From assembly GCA_015272395.1 (NCBI GenBank), contig JACYLQ010000036.1:1-64000 (forward strand): DNA of 64,000 bases, in the 5' to 3' direction. The stretch is from Calothrix sp. C42_A2020_038 (GTDB lineage: Bacteria; Cyanobacteriota; Cyanobacteriia; Cyanobacteriales; Nostocaceae). Positions 27,697 through 36,357 of this stretch are shown here, one piece after another. The notes beneath the pieces are model-generated. The model ran no database searches, was not told the DNA's origin, and saw only the letters and a list, made by a program, of their open reading frames with translations. Position 1 is the first letter of the stretch. Every line of letters starts with the position of its first letter. Both the position numbers and the translations under genes were made by a program.

Positions 27697-28965
27697 ATGG
27701 CTTATTTAATCAACGAACAAATTGATACCAAAAATACTACAAAGCCGCTCATTTCAGTCGAAAATGTGTCCAAAAAGTTTTGTCGTAACCTCAAGCATTC
27801 TTTGAAGTACGGTGTTCAAGATATTATTACAGAAATAGTTGGTAAAAATCGGAATAGTCAAAAACTACGTAAGGGTGAATTTTGGGCATTAGAAAATATT
27901 AACTTGCAATTACAGCCAGGTGAAGCACTTGGTTTAGTCGGCGCCAATGGAGCGGGTAAAACAACTTTATTACGTTTAATTAGCGGTTTAATCAAACCTG
28001 ATACAGGATGTATTAGGGTACGTGGTCGAGTCGGACCTTTGATTGCATTAGGCGCCGGATTTAACCCAATTTTGACAGGACGTGAAAACATATACGCCAA
28101 CATGTCGATATTGGGATTATCCACACATGAAATTACCAAGCGCTTGCAAGATGTCATCGACTTTGCCGAAATTGAAGCTGCAATTGATGCACCCGTACAA
28201 ACTTATAGTTCAGGAATGGCGGCACGTTTAGGATTTGCTTGCGCTGTACATATTCAACCTGATGTACTTTTGATTGATGAAGTTTTAGCTGTTGGAGATA
28301 TAAAGTTCAGGATGAAGTGTTACCAAAAACTAGCACAACTACGCGAACAGGGAACAGCTTTTATTTTAGTTGCTCACAACCCACATGTTGTACTTAATGT
28401 ATGTGAATCTTCGATTTACTTGGCAAACGGGAATATTGTCACTTCGGGTAACACAGGTGATGTGATTAGGACTTATGAAGATGATTTAAACATGGTAAAT
28501 TACAGCGATGCTGAGAGTATTATGTATTTACCAGCCAAACCTGAATCTGAAAGTATGGGTGTTGATGTTATTTCTTTGTGCTTTCAGAACCATCATGGTC
28601 AAGTAATACCAGTATTAATATCTGGTGAATTTGCTACTTTAGTAATTAAATGTAAAGCTTACAAAAATATCGATAACGCTAATGTGGGCGTGATAATTTC
28701 TGCTTTATCAGGACAAAATGAGCGTCTTTTATATATTACATCTGCAAGTGATAATGCATTACTTAAAATAGCTTCTGGTGTTGTTGAAATTCAAATGCAA
28801 ATGCCTTACTGTTGCTTACTACCAGGTTTATATAGTGCCAAAATATATATTAAACAGGGGGTGGAATCATTAGATATTGTCCAGTCTTTTCGATTTGTTG
28901 TGAAGGGGAATCAAGTTACTAGTCAGTCTTTATTTTATCAGCCTCACAGTTGGAAAGTAAATTAA
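27697..28965 (+). CDS. ABC transporter ATP-binding protein, polysaccharide export (Wzt-like)
   Basis: A 422-residue ATPase. Residues about 10-265 hold Walker A VGANGAGKTT, the signature YSSGMAARLGFA and Walker B VLLIDEVLAVGD, plus the RGRVGPLIALGAGFNP motif typical of Wzt/TagH ATPases. Residues about 285-420 form an extra beta-rich C-terminal domain (SLCFQNHHGQVIPVLISGE to FRFVVKGNQ) that matches the Wzt carbohydrate-binding type, which in O9a-type systems recognises the terminal modification of the polymer. Here it implies export of a completed, end-marked glycan. It is separated from the permease by only 3 bases, and the GT2 gene starts 1-7 bases after its end. Confidence 0.94.
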   Translation: MAYLINEQIDTKNTTKPLISVENVSKKFCRNLKHSLKYGVQDIITEIVGKNRNSQKLRKGEFWALENINLQLQPGEALGLVGANGAGKTTLLRLISGLIKPDTGCIRVRGRVGPLIALGAGFNPILTGRENIYANMSILGLSTHEITKRLQDVIDFAEIEAAIDAPVQTYSSGMAARLGFACAVHIQPDVLLIDEVLAVGDIKFRMKCYQKLAQLREQGTAFILVAHNPHVVLNVCESSIYLANGNIVTSGNTGDVIRTYEDDLNMVNYSDAESIMYLPAKPESESMGVDVISLCFQNHHGQVIPVLISGEFATLVIKCKAYKNIDNANVGVIISALSGQNERLLYITSASDNALLKIASGVVEIQMQMPYCCLLPGLYSAKIYIKQGVESLDIVQSFRFVVKGNQVTSQSLFYQPHSWKVN

Positions 28966-28966
28966 T

Positions 28967-29983
28967 ATGATTATGTCAAAACTTGTCTCAACTATCATAC
29001 CCTGTTACAACGCTAGCAGGTGGATAGCGGAAGCCATCGACAGTTGTTTACGCCAAACATATTCTGATATAGAAATTATTATTATCGATGATGGCTCTAG
29101 GGATAATTCTCTAGAAATTATCAAGAGTTACGCGCAAAAAAATCCAAATATTATCTGGCACCACATTCCTCATACAGGAGGAAATCATGCTCGCAATGTT
29201 GGTTTCTCTTTATCAAAAGGCGAATACATCCAATTTTTGGATGCGGATGATTATATTCTACCAGAGAAAATTGAACACCAAGTCAATTTCTTAGAATTAA
29301 CAGGCGCCGATGTGGTTTACGGAGATTGGCGCCATCAATATCATTATAGTAATGGTAGATGCACACTGGGAGATATAAAAATAACTGGACAGCAAACTGA
29401 TATTCTCGAATCATTACTTGGTACATGGTGGGTAGCTGTAGCTGCTTTGCTTTACAGACGTAAAGCAATTCAAAATATAAATGGATGGGATGAGACTTTG
29501 ACTACTGCACAAGACAGAGATTTTTTAATTTCCGTGGTTATGAGTGGTGCTAAAGTTGTATATCAACCTGGTTGCAATTCGATTTATAGACGCTATGGAG
29601 ATGTGACTGTTTCCACAGTTTCTAAACCACGCTGGATAATGGGTCATTGTCTTGTTCTAGAAAAAGCAGAGCGTGAACTAGCTTTTTCACAAAAACTTTC
29701 GAGTAATTATCGATGTGCTTTAGCTGCTGGTTACTTTGAAATGGCACGATACTCACTCCTTGAAGACTATTCATTGTACTTAAAGCTGCTAGATGCTGCG
29801 ATGATACGATGCCCCAATTTTCAAGGTAACAGCAAAAATCGCATCTATAATCTTCTCAAAGCGCTTATCGGTTTTCGACGCACTGAACGAATAGTGTGCC
29901 TAATTATACTTGCCAACAAACGTCTCAGTTCAGTTGTTCAGATATTTGCCGAACTCAAAAGAGTATCCGGCGCCATACCCTAA
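28967..29983 (+). CDS. Family 2 glycosyltransferase
   Basis: A 338-residue GT-A fold enzyme. The N-terminal nucleotide-binding motif is VSTIIPCYNASRWIAEAIDS, then IEIIIIDDGSRDNSLEII; the DXD-like motif is QFLDADDYILPEKI, with the catalytic-site region GWDETLTTAQDRDFLI (ED/DxD type). The start is ATG 28967, or ATG 28973 (MSKLVSTII), which better fits the family. It transfers a sugar onto an acceptor in the same glycan pathway as the upstream GT4 and ABC exporter, to which it is tightly linked. Donor and acceptor cannot be predicted. Confidence 0.92.
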   Translation: MIMSKLVSTIIPCYNASRWIAEAIDSCLRQTYSDIEIIIIDDGSRDNSLEIIKSYAQKNPNIIWHHIPHTGGNHARNVGFSLSKGEYIQFLDADDYILPEKIEHQVNFLELTGADVVYGDWRHQYHYSNGRCTLGDIKITGQQTDILESLLGTWWVAVAALLYRRKAIQNINGWDETLTTAQDRDFLISVVMSGAKVVYQPGCNSIYRRYGDVTVSTVSKPRWIMGHCLVLEKAERELAFSQKLSSNYRCALAAGYFEMARYSLLEDYSLYLKLLDAAMIRCPNFQGNSKNRIYNLLKALIGFRRTERIVCLIILANKRLSSVVQIFAELKRVSGAIP

Positions 29984-30025
29984 TACTGTAAATTGTTAAA
30001 TTAATACAACTTATTATTTGGAAAT

Positions 30026-30187
30026 ATGAATCGCTCGAAAATAGTAGCTATACTTACAGGCGCCATCTCAATTTTTTTAGCTGTCGCTTATTTAATCATT
30101 GTGCAGTTCCTTGATTTTAGAGGCGAAATGAAACCAGCACCTGTTGGTATGCTCAATCCTCCAATAGTAATATCTACTCAAACCTGA
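30026..30187 (+). CDS. Mini membrane protein (53 aa)
   Basis: A short frame of 53 codons with one hydrophobic helix at about residues 6-28 (VAILTGAISIFLAVAYLII), then a polar tail rich in proline (KPAPVGMLNPP). A weak ribosome binding site (GGAA) precedes ATG 30026. It lies 42 bases after the GT2 gene in the same direction. The single-helix layout looks like many unnamed cyanobacterial small membrane proteins. Real coding is supported by the clean hydrophobic pattern and the GGCGCC site in frame as Gly-Ala, but homology is not proven. Confidence 0.6.
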   Translation: MNRSKIVAILTGAISIFLAVAYLIIVQFLDFRGEMKPAPVGMLNPPIVISTQT

Positions 30188-30525
30188 TGTTCGGAAAATA
30201 CAAGTATATTTTTTGACAAAAAATACTTGTGTTTTAACTTTCTGCTCCCCACTCCTCTGTAATGTTCAGTGCTAAAAGTGAATCATAGGTAAAAAATGAT
30301 GATCACCATATGATATATTGATAAAATCTTATATAAGAATAATTTAGAGCAGATATCGCTGATTTTTCTCAAATGAGAATTCCCTTTTGAGCGATATAAA
30401 GCTAACCTATAACTAATAAGATTAAACAAATATTAATTTGTGTAAGTTGCAATTTTTGGGTATCTGAGGTGAAGTGGGTGGTCAACAACCCTTAAGTTAA
30501 TGCTGCAAATCTAGAGGTTAAATTA
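30188..30525. promoter_or_regulatory. Upstream region of the CO2-uptake operon
   Basis: 338 bases without a gene before ndhF. It contains a TGATGATCACC/ATATGATATATTGAT stretch (30297-30322) and a perfect palindrome CTTATATAAG (30328-30337). In other cyanobacteria the low-CO2 operon is repressed by the LysR-type CcmR/NdhR at AT-rich palindromes; these are candidates only. Confidence 0.4.
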
Positions 30526-32412
30526 ATGGCTCAGTACTTGCTTGACACCATTTGGTTGGTGCCATGCTATGCCCTTCTTGGCGGGCTTATAGCATTATTT
30601 TGGTCGCCTGGGGTAAATCGTCTCACCGGACCAAGACCAGCTGGTTATGCGAACATGATAATGACATTCACGGCATTTATTCACAGTGCCTTGTCACTAT
30701 TCGCAATTTGGAACCATCCAGCAATAGAGATATTCATTCCTTGGTTTTCAACTGCCGGTTTAAATGTATCTATAGATATAGAAGTAACAGCTGCTAACGT
30801 TGCTGCGATGACTGTAATCTGTGGGCTGAATTTTCTAGCACAGATTTATGCTATCGGCTATATGGAAATGGACTGGGGTTGGGGACGTTTCTTTTCGTTG
30901 TTAGGTCTATTTGAAGGGGGATTATGCTGTTTAACTCTTTCTAATAGTCTTTTTTGCAGTTATGTGATATTGGAGATACTAACGCTAGGAACTTATTTAT
31001 TAGTAGGGTTATGGTTTAGCCAACCTTTAGTAGTAACGGGAGCGCGCGATGCATTCCTGACAAAACGGATAGGTGATTTAGTTTTGTTGATGGGTGTGTT
31101 GGCAATATATCCATTAGCAGGAAGTTGGAATTATACAGACTTAGCGGAATGGTCAAAAACTGCGAATATAAACCCCACATTAATATCTCTAGTTTGTTTA
31201 GCGTTAATCGCAGGTCCAATGGGTAAGTGCGCCCAGTTTCCACTCCACTTGTGGTTGGATGAGGCAATGGAAGGTCCTATACCAAGTACAATCTTACGGA
31301 ACTCGGTAGTTGTTGCAAGTGGCGCCTGGGTTCTGATCGAGTTGCAACCAGTATTTAGCTTATCTTCGTTTGTGTCTTCCGCAATGGTAATAATTGGTTC
31401 TTTAACAGCAGTTGGAGCTTCACTTATTGCCATAGCACAAATAGATGTTAAGCGCTGCCAGTCTTACTCAGTAAGCGCTTACATGGGCTTGGTATTTATC
31501 GCTGTCGGAACTCAGCAAGACGAAGCAGCATTATTGCTAGTGCTTAGTCATGCTCTAGCAGCTGCGTTACTAGTAATGTCCACAGGTGGAATTGTTTGGA
31601 ACAGCATTACTCAAGATATCACTCAACTCGGTGGCTTATGGTCACGCCGTCCAATCTCAGGTTTAGCTTTTATAATAGGTGCGCTTGGATTGATTGGATT
31701 CCCACCATTAGGAAGTTTTTGGGCATTGCTCAAACTAGCAGATGCACTTTGGACAACAAACCCAGTTTTAGTAGGAGTTATTATTGCAGTCAATGCATTA
31801 ACTGCATTTAGCTTAACTCGCGAGTTTGGGTTAATTTGGGGTGGTAAAGCCAAGCAAATGAGCCAACGTTCTCCAGAAGTTTTCTGGCCTATGACACTAC
31901 CAATGGTAATTCTTGTTGGATTTGTATTACACCTACCATTGATACTGCAAAGCTTATCTTTACTACCTGCTTGGGCTGTACTAAATAAAGATGTGGCTCT
32001 TTTACTAGTTTGGTCGAGTATTTTCGGTTGCAGCATTGCTGCCGTAATATACTTAGGAGATTTTATTCCCAAACCTGTCAAACTTCCTTTCAAGTCTTTA
32101 CAAAACTTGTTAGCTTATGATTTTTACACTCCCAAACTATACCGTATGAGCATCGTTTTGAGTGTTGATTTAATCTCAAAACTTGCCGATATTGTTGACC
32201 GCTTTGTTGTTGATGGTATCGTTAACTTATTTGGTTTAGTTTCCCTTGGTGGTGGTGAAGGACTCAAATACAGTAACTCTGGACAAACACAATTCTACGC
32301 ATTAACTGTTTTGCTAGGAGTTAGTTTATTGGGCGCCTTTGTAACCTGGCAATTTTGGGGAGATGAATTTATGCATTTGATGTCTGCTTCAGTATCTTTG
32401 CTTCCTCAATAA
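30526..32412 (+). CDS. ndhF3: NAD(P)H-quinone oxidoreductase subunit NdhF, CO2-uptake type
   Basis: A 628-residue antiporter-like membrane subunit with about 15-16 helices. The conserved core is ILTLGTYLLVGLWFSQPLVVTGARDAFLTKRIGDLVLLMG, with GPMGKCAQFPLHLWLDEAMEGP (the key lysine and proline kink). Specialised NDH-1MS complexes with such a subunit drive CO2 hydration to bicarbonate in the carbon-concentrating mechanism. The immediate neighbours ndhD and a CO2 hydration protein identify it as the F3/D3/CupA or F4/D4/CupB set. The contiguous three-gene order and the 440-residue Cup favour F3/D3/CupA, but the paralog number is an inference. Confidence 0.88.
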   Translation: MAQYLLDTIWLVPCYALLGGLIALFWSPGVNRLTGPRPAGYANMIMTFTAFIHSALSLFAIWNHPAIEIFIPWFSTAGLNVSIDIEVTAANVAAMTVICGLNFLAQIYAIGYMEMDWGWGRFFSLLGLFEGGLCCLTLSNSLFCSYVILEILTLGTYLLVGLWFSQPLVVTGARDAFLTKRIGDLVLLMGVLAIYPLAGSWNYTDLAEWSKTANINPTLISLVCLALIAGPMGKCAQFPLHLWLDEAMEGPIPSTILRNSVVVASGAWVLIELQPVFSLSSFVSSAMVIIGSLTAVGASLIAIAQIDVKRCQSYSVSAYMGLVFIAVGTQQDEAALLLVLSHALAAALLVMSTGGIVWNSITQDITQLGGLWSRRPISGLAFIIGALGLIGFPPLGSFWALLKLADALWTTNPVLVGVIIAVNALTAFSLTREFGLIWGGKAKQMSQRSPEVFWPMTLPMVILVGFVLHLPLILQSLSLLPAWAVLNKDVALLLVWSSIFGCSIAAVIYLGDFIPKPVKLPFKSLQNLLAYDFYTPKLYRMSIVLSVDLISKLADIVDRFVVDGIVNLFGLVSLGGGEGLKYSNSGQTQFYALTVLLGVSLLGAFVTWQFWGDEFMHLMSASVSLLPQ

Positions 32413-32426
32413 TACTGAGTTAAGTT

Positions 32427-32512
32427 AGAAATTAAGAGTTAGGAGTTAGGAGTTAAAACGTTATTCTCATTACCCATCACTCATAACTCCTAACTTATAA
32501 CTCACAACTCAC
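32427..32512. repeat. Heptamer repeat cluster between ndhF and ndhD
   Basis: AAGAGTTAGGAGTTAGGAGT (from about 32432) and further on ACTCATAACTCCTAACTTAT are inverted copies of the AACTCCT heptamer. They could fold into a hairpin inside the operon mRNA between two cotranscribed genes. Confidence 0.75.
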
Positions 32513-32535
32513 TTTAAACTTATTACACGAAAGTT

Positions 32536-34029
32536 ATGTTAAGTGTTTTAATCTGGGCGCCGATATTAGGTGCGTTAATAGTCGCGTTACTACCTCAAAA
32601 ACTTCCTGCAGGTAATATCCGGTTTATCAGTTTGTTCATTGCAGGATTAGTTTTTCTTTGGAACTTGTTTATTTTACTCAAATTTAGTACAACAAATACA
32701 GGAATTCAGTTTGCGGAGTATCTACCTTGGAATGAAACTCTTGGTTTGAATTACCAATTGGGAGTGGATGGGTTATCTATCCCAATGTTGTTGTTAAACA
32801 GTTTCCTAACCTGGATTGCGATTTATAGTAGTAGTAAACAAGTAGAACGTCCAAGACTTTTTTATTCGCTGATTCTGATGGTTAGTGGTGGTGTTGCAGG
32901 AGCTTTTGCAGCACAAAACTTACTGTTATTTTTCTTGTTTTACGAATTTGAATTAATACCTTTTTACCTATTAATTTCAATTTGGGGTGGTCAAAGACGA
33001 GCTTACGCAGGAATTAAGTTTTTAATTTACACTGCTGTTTCAGGAGCTTTAATTTTGGCAACGTTCTTAGGAACAGTATGGTTAACAGGTACAAGCTTCG
33101 CAATGAATACTATTTCGGTTCAGTCGTTGTCAACTGGGCTACAGCTTTTGCTTTTGGTTGGAATTGTACTGGGCTTTGGTATCAAAATACCTTTGGTACC
33201 TTTCCATACTTGGCTTCCTGATGCCTACGTTGAAGCATCGGCACCCGTAGCTATTCTGCTTGGTGGAGTCTTAGCAAAACTTGGAACTTATGGTTTACTC
33301 CGGTTCGGTCTAGCAATGTTCCCTTCAGCATGGAGTATTATTGCTCCAACTTTAGCAATTTGGGGTGCAGGTAGTGCAATTTACGGAACTGTAACTGCTA
33401 TTGCTCAAAAAGATATTAAGCGCATGGTCGCGTATAGTTCGGTTGGGCATATGGGTTACATTTTAGTGGCTGCTGCCGCTAGTACACCTCTAGCACTTGT
33501 TGGCGCCGTTGCCCAAATGATAAGTCATGGTTTAATACTGGCAATGCTTTTCCACTTAGTAGGATTAATTGAAGTCAAAGTTGGCACGCGCGAGCTTGAT
33601 AAACTTAATGGTTTGATGAGTCCAATTCGAGGTTTACCATTAACAAGCGCACTTTTAGTACTCGGTGGTATGGCAAGCGCTGGTATTCCAGGAATGACAG
33701 GTTTTATAGCGGAGTTTATCGTTTTCCAAGGTAGTTTTTCCGTCTTTCCTATCTCAACACTACTGTGTGTCGTTGCTACAGGTTTAACCGCAGTATATTT
33801 TGTAATTTTGCTCAACCGTACCTGCTTTGGCAAATTAGATAACAAAGAAGCATATTATCCCCGCACGTTGTGGTCAGAAAAAATTCCTGGTTTAATTTTG
33901 GCCGGTTTAATCATATTTTTGGGTATTCAACCGAACTACTTGGTACGTTGGAGTGAACCAACCACTACAGCAATGGTAGCTGCAATTCCACCTTTAGAAA
34001 AGGTATCTCCACAACTAGCTATGAAATAA
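32536..34029 (+). CDS. ndhD3: NAD(P)H-quinone oxidoreductase subunit NdhD, CO2-uptake type
   Basis: A 497-residue antiporter-like subunit of NDH-1 with about 14 helices. Family motifs are FFLFYEFELIPFYLLISIWGG, then KIPLVPFHTWLPDAYVEASAPVAILL (quinone-oxidoreductase subunit 4 signature) and the loop DIKRMVAYSSVGHMGYIL with the conserved lysine. It forms the membrane proton-pumping arm module together with NdhF of the same operon and carries the Cup protein. ATG 32536 lies 123 bases after ndhF, the gap being filled by heptamer repeats. D3 versus D4 identity is inferred from the gene order. Confidence 0.9.
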   Translation: MLSVLIWAPILGALIVALLPQKLPAGNIRFISLFIAGLVFLWNLFILLKFSTTNTGIQFAEYLPWNETLGLNYQLGVDGLSIPMLLLNSFLTWIAIYSSSKQVERPRLFYSLILMVSGGVAGAFAAQNLLLFFLFYEFELIPFYLLISIWGGQRRAYAGIKFLIYTAVSGALILATFLGTVWLTGTSFAMNTISVQSLSTGLQLLLLVGIVLGFGIKIPLVPFHTWLPDAYVEASAPVAILLGGVLAKLGTYGLLRFGLAMFPSAWSIIAPTLAIWGAGSAIYGTVTAIAQKDIKRMVAYSSVGHMGYILVAAAASTPLALVGAVAQMISHGLILAMLFHLVGLIEVKVGTRELDKLNGLMSPIRGLPLTSALLVLGGMASAGIPGMTGFIAEFIVFQGSFSVFPISTLLCVVATGLTAVYFVILLNRTCFGKLDNKEAYYPRTLWSEKIPGLILAGLIIFLGIQPNYLVRWSEPTTTAMVAAIPPLEKVSPQLAMK

Positions 34030-34086
34030 TCTGAAATCTAAAATCCATTCATTGTCACGCGACAAATCCAAAATAAGGAAATTTCA

Positions 34087-35409
34087 ATGGTATTAACTCC
34101 TGAAAAACAAGCTACTAAACTACCACCTTCGACTCATGAGTTTGCTGATATAATTCATCGCTTAGAAGCAGGTGGTTCGATGCTACCGGATACGCCGGAA
34201 AATTTAATGCAAATTATTGGTATATACAAAGCTTATGCTGTACCAATGGATTTTTACTGGCGTGACCTACTTTATATTGCAGAACAAGTATTTTTAGACC
34301 CATTTCCGTTTTTTAAATATTTTATTTCCGATGAATACTTACAGCGTCATAATCATTATGCTGGGGATGATGCTGATTTAAGAATTTGGCGTGGACCTGC
34401 AACCGCACACCCTGAACTTTTAGAGTTCATGGAAAAAGGTGAGACTATAAAAATGCCGAAGCTCATCCATCACCTTTTACACGACCGGGTAAATATGGAG
34501 TTTGCCGAAGCTTGTATGCGCGCGATGTTATGGCATCGTCACATGTACGCACCTGTCAACCAATTCGATGCTTACTTAGACTCGGATGAGTATCGTGCGA
34601 ATGCTGACCGTGCAATCAAAGCCTACTTTAAACGCAATCCATTAATGCTGGGACTATATAAATTATTCCCAGATATGTTCATCGAACAGTGCCGCCAAAT
34701 GTCATATTACGCTAACCTCGGTTTATTCTGGGAAGTTATGGCGCCTGTCTTCTTTGAAATGTCAGATATTTACGACGAAGGTGGTTTCAAAGGTGTACCT
34801 GATGCAATGAATTTCTTAGTTAATGGTATTTTTGCCATTGCTGGGCGCCCAATTTACCATCATGTTTACATCGATGGTGAATGCTACGAAGTCATTCCCA
34901 AATCAAAAGGTTTCACCTGGCTATACGAAGCTGCACTTCCTTATGTTGAAGCAGTTTTCTACCGTACAGCACCATTCCGTGGTACTAAATCATACAATGC
35001 TCAAGCTGGACAAGTACCCGATGACCAAAAGGATTTTCACTATGGCATCCTCTACGCTGACGTATTCCCAGTTGGAACCGCAGGTATCCCACCAACATTA
35101 TTAATGCAAGATATGTTGCATTTCTTACCAAAATATCTTCGCGATTATTACCTTCAACATTGCCGTGGTGAAGAAGATATGTTAATTCAATTAGGTATTT
35201 CTTTCCAACGGTCAATGTATAACGTTACCTCCGCAGTTATTCAAGCACTGCGAACTGCCTTACTTTACCCATTAGACGACCCCAACCCCAAACATTTACA
35301 AGCAAACCGCGAATTCTTTGAAATGCAACTCAACCGCTTTTGTCGTCCTGAATATGGAATGCGTGATGCCGCGCGGTTACGTCAAATTCAAAGTCAAGAT
35401 TATCGTTAA
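34087..35409 (+). CDS. cupA: CO2 hydration protein (CupA/ChpY family)
   Basis: A 440-residue soluble-looking protein of the ChpXY family. The long conserved stretches IIHRLEAGGSMLPDTPENLMQIIGIYKAYAVPMDFYWRDLLYIAEQVFL and EAALPYVEAVFYRTAPFRGTKSYNAQAGQ are diagnostic in position and order (given here only in part). CupA/CupB sit on the NdhF/NdhD arm and catalyse the NDH-driven hydration of CO2 to bicarbonate with a zinc site. About 440 residues is closer to CupA (about 440) than to CupB (about 385), as I recall. No cupS gene follows. A strong hairpin (35434-35464) ends the operon. Confidence 0.88.
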   Translation: MVLTPEKQATKLPPSTHEFADIIHRLEAGGSMLPDTPENLMQIIGIYKAYAVPMDFYWRDLLYIAEQVFLDPFPFFKYFISDEYLQRHNHYAGDDADLRIWRGPATAHPELLEFMEKGETIKMPKLIHHLLHDRVNMEFAEACMRAMLWHRHMYAPVNQFDAYLDSDEYRANADRAIKAYFKRNPLMLGLYKLFPDMFIEQCRQMSYYANLGLFWEVMAPVFFEMSDIYDEGGFKGVPDAMNFLVNGIFAIAGRPIYHHVYIDGECYEVIPKSKGFTWLYEAALPYVEAVFYRTAPFRGTKSYNAQAGQVPDDQKDFHYGILYADVFPVGTAGIPPTLLMQDMLHFLPKYLRDYYLQHCRGEEDMLIQLGISFQRSMYNVTSAVIQALRTALLYPLDDPNPKHLQANREFFEMQLNRFCRPEYGMRDAARLRQIQSQDYR

Positions 35410-35433
35410 AAGTTTTCTTCTTTCTTGAACGCA

Positions 35434-35472
35434 CCCCAACTAATTGCAAGCAATATAGTTGGGGATTCTTTC
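35434..35472 (+). terminator. Terminator hairpin after cupA
   Basis: CCCCAACTA (35434-35442) pairs perfectly with TAGTTGGGG (35456-35464), with additional ATTG/CAAT pairing in the loop, followed by ATTCTTTCGCT. It is a strong stem 25 bases downstream of the cupA stop codon. Confidence 0.75.
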
Positions 35473-35521
35473 GCTAAGAAACCTTAAGACTTCTCAACGT
35501 ATCCAGAGTTACTGGCGTCAG

Positions 35522-35558
35522 AGAGTGTGTCGTTGGAACTTTTGCCTACGAACACTCT
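35522..35558. repeat. Imperfect inverted repeat
   Basis: AGAGTGT (35522-35528) and ACACTCT (35552-35558) with inner TCGT/ACGA pairing. A second small hairpin, TACCTA..TAGGTA, follows at about 35569-35587. Nothing else is recognised in this gap. Confidence 0.4.
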
Positions 35559-35648
35559 AGAAAAATACCTAAACTTCGTTATAGGTAGGGACTGCGCTCA
35601 ACATTTTTGTTCAATGTCAATTATTAGTAAAAATGAATTAATTTCAAA

Positions 35649-36239
35649 TTAAGCAGACTCAATAACTTGCCCTTGCTGCTGTTGCTGTAACTGGTACATA
35701 TGATTAAATAAATTCCAGCAATATTCTTCTGGTAGTCCGCAAGTTACGGCACCACGTAAAACTATGTTAAAGTACCAATCGTTCGGCGCCGCTTCTTTCG
35801 CAAGCTTATTAACTACTACATAAGTACGAACGTTCTGATATACTTGACCATGAGCGCGAATATCTACTATTTCTCGACGATAACCACCTCTGGGTACATC
35901 TTCGCGTTTGTCTAGTTTTTCACTCAGGCGCCAAGGTAATTTATATAGAACACCTTTAACGCTAGCTTTTGGGTCTGGCACTACATCTAATACACCACAT
36001 TTACGACTATTAGAATAGCGATAAAAACCTAGTCGATAATTTTTGAGTGTTCCGGTTCCAACAACATAAAGATGAGTTTTTTCACCAAGTGACCGTTTCA
36101 GGTCTACTGGACACATACATGAACCATATGCAAAATAATAAAATGTTGATTCTTCACTTTGCTGCCACTCTAAACTTGAGTTTGTTTGACTATCAACACT
36201 AAATTTATTTTGCTGTAATCTCTTACCCAAATTATTCAC
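35649..36239 (-). CDS. Gamma-glutamylcyclotransferase-fold protein
   Basis: A 196-residue protein. The GGCT-like fold is shown by the start motif YFAYGSCMCPVDLKR, a variant of the usual YGSN motif, with the typical RLGFYRYSNSRKCGVLDVVPDP region. The presumed catalytic glutamate of the family falls in the LDKREDVPRGGYRR segment. The first ~30 residues are a polar extension and the last ~25 contain a glutamine run. GGCT enzymes release 5-oxoproline from gamma-glutamyl dipeptides and related amides, but cyanobacterial members have not been assigned. YGSC instead of YGSN is a point of interest. ATG 36239 is the likely start. Confidence 0.85.
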   Translation of the reverse strand: MNNLGKRLQQNKFSVDSQTNSSLEWQQSEESTFYYFAYGSCMCPVDLKRSLGEKTHLYVVGTGTLKNYRLGFYRYSNSRKCGVLDVVPDPKASVKGVLYKLPWRLSEKLDKREDVPRGGYRREIVDIRAHGQVYQNVRTYVVVNKLAKEAAPNDWYFNIVLRGAVTCGLPEEYCWNLFNHMYQLQQQQQGQVIESA

Positions 36240-36312
36240 CTATCTTTATATACAGGTACTACTGGTATTATTTTAACATTGTTTTACGTGTTGTTATGAT
36301 TACATAAATAAT

Positions 36313-36340
36313 GTAGAGACGCTACATGTAACGTCTCTAT
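36313..36340. repeat. Palindromic repeat GTAGAGACGCTACATGTAACGTCTCTAT
   Basis: Imperfect copy of the GTAGAGACGCG palindrome family, lying between two minus-strand genes, just after the end of the eight-repeat protein gene. Confidence 0.8.
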
Positions 36341-36357
36341 TGCGAACAGATATTATA

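Noticed and set aside
31623-32093. 156-codon antisense frame in ndhF
   Set aside because: Lies wholly inside the conserved membrane subunit; composition is a mirror of hydrophobic codons.
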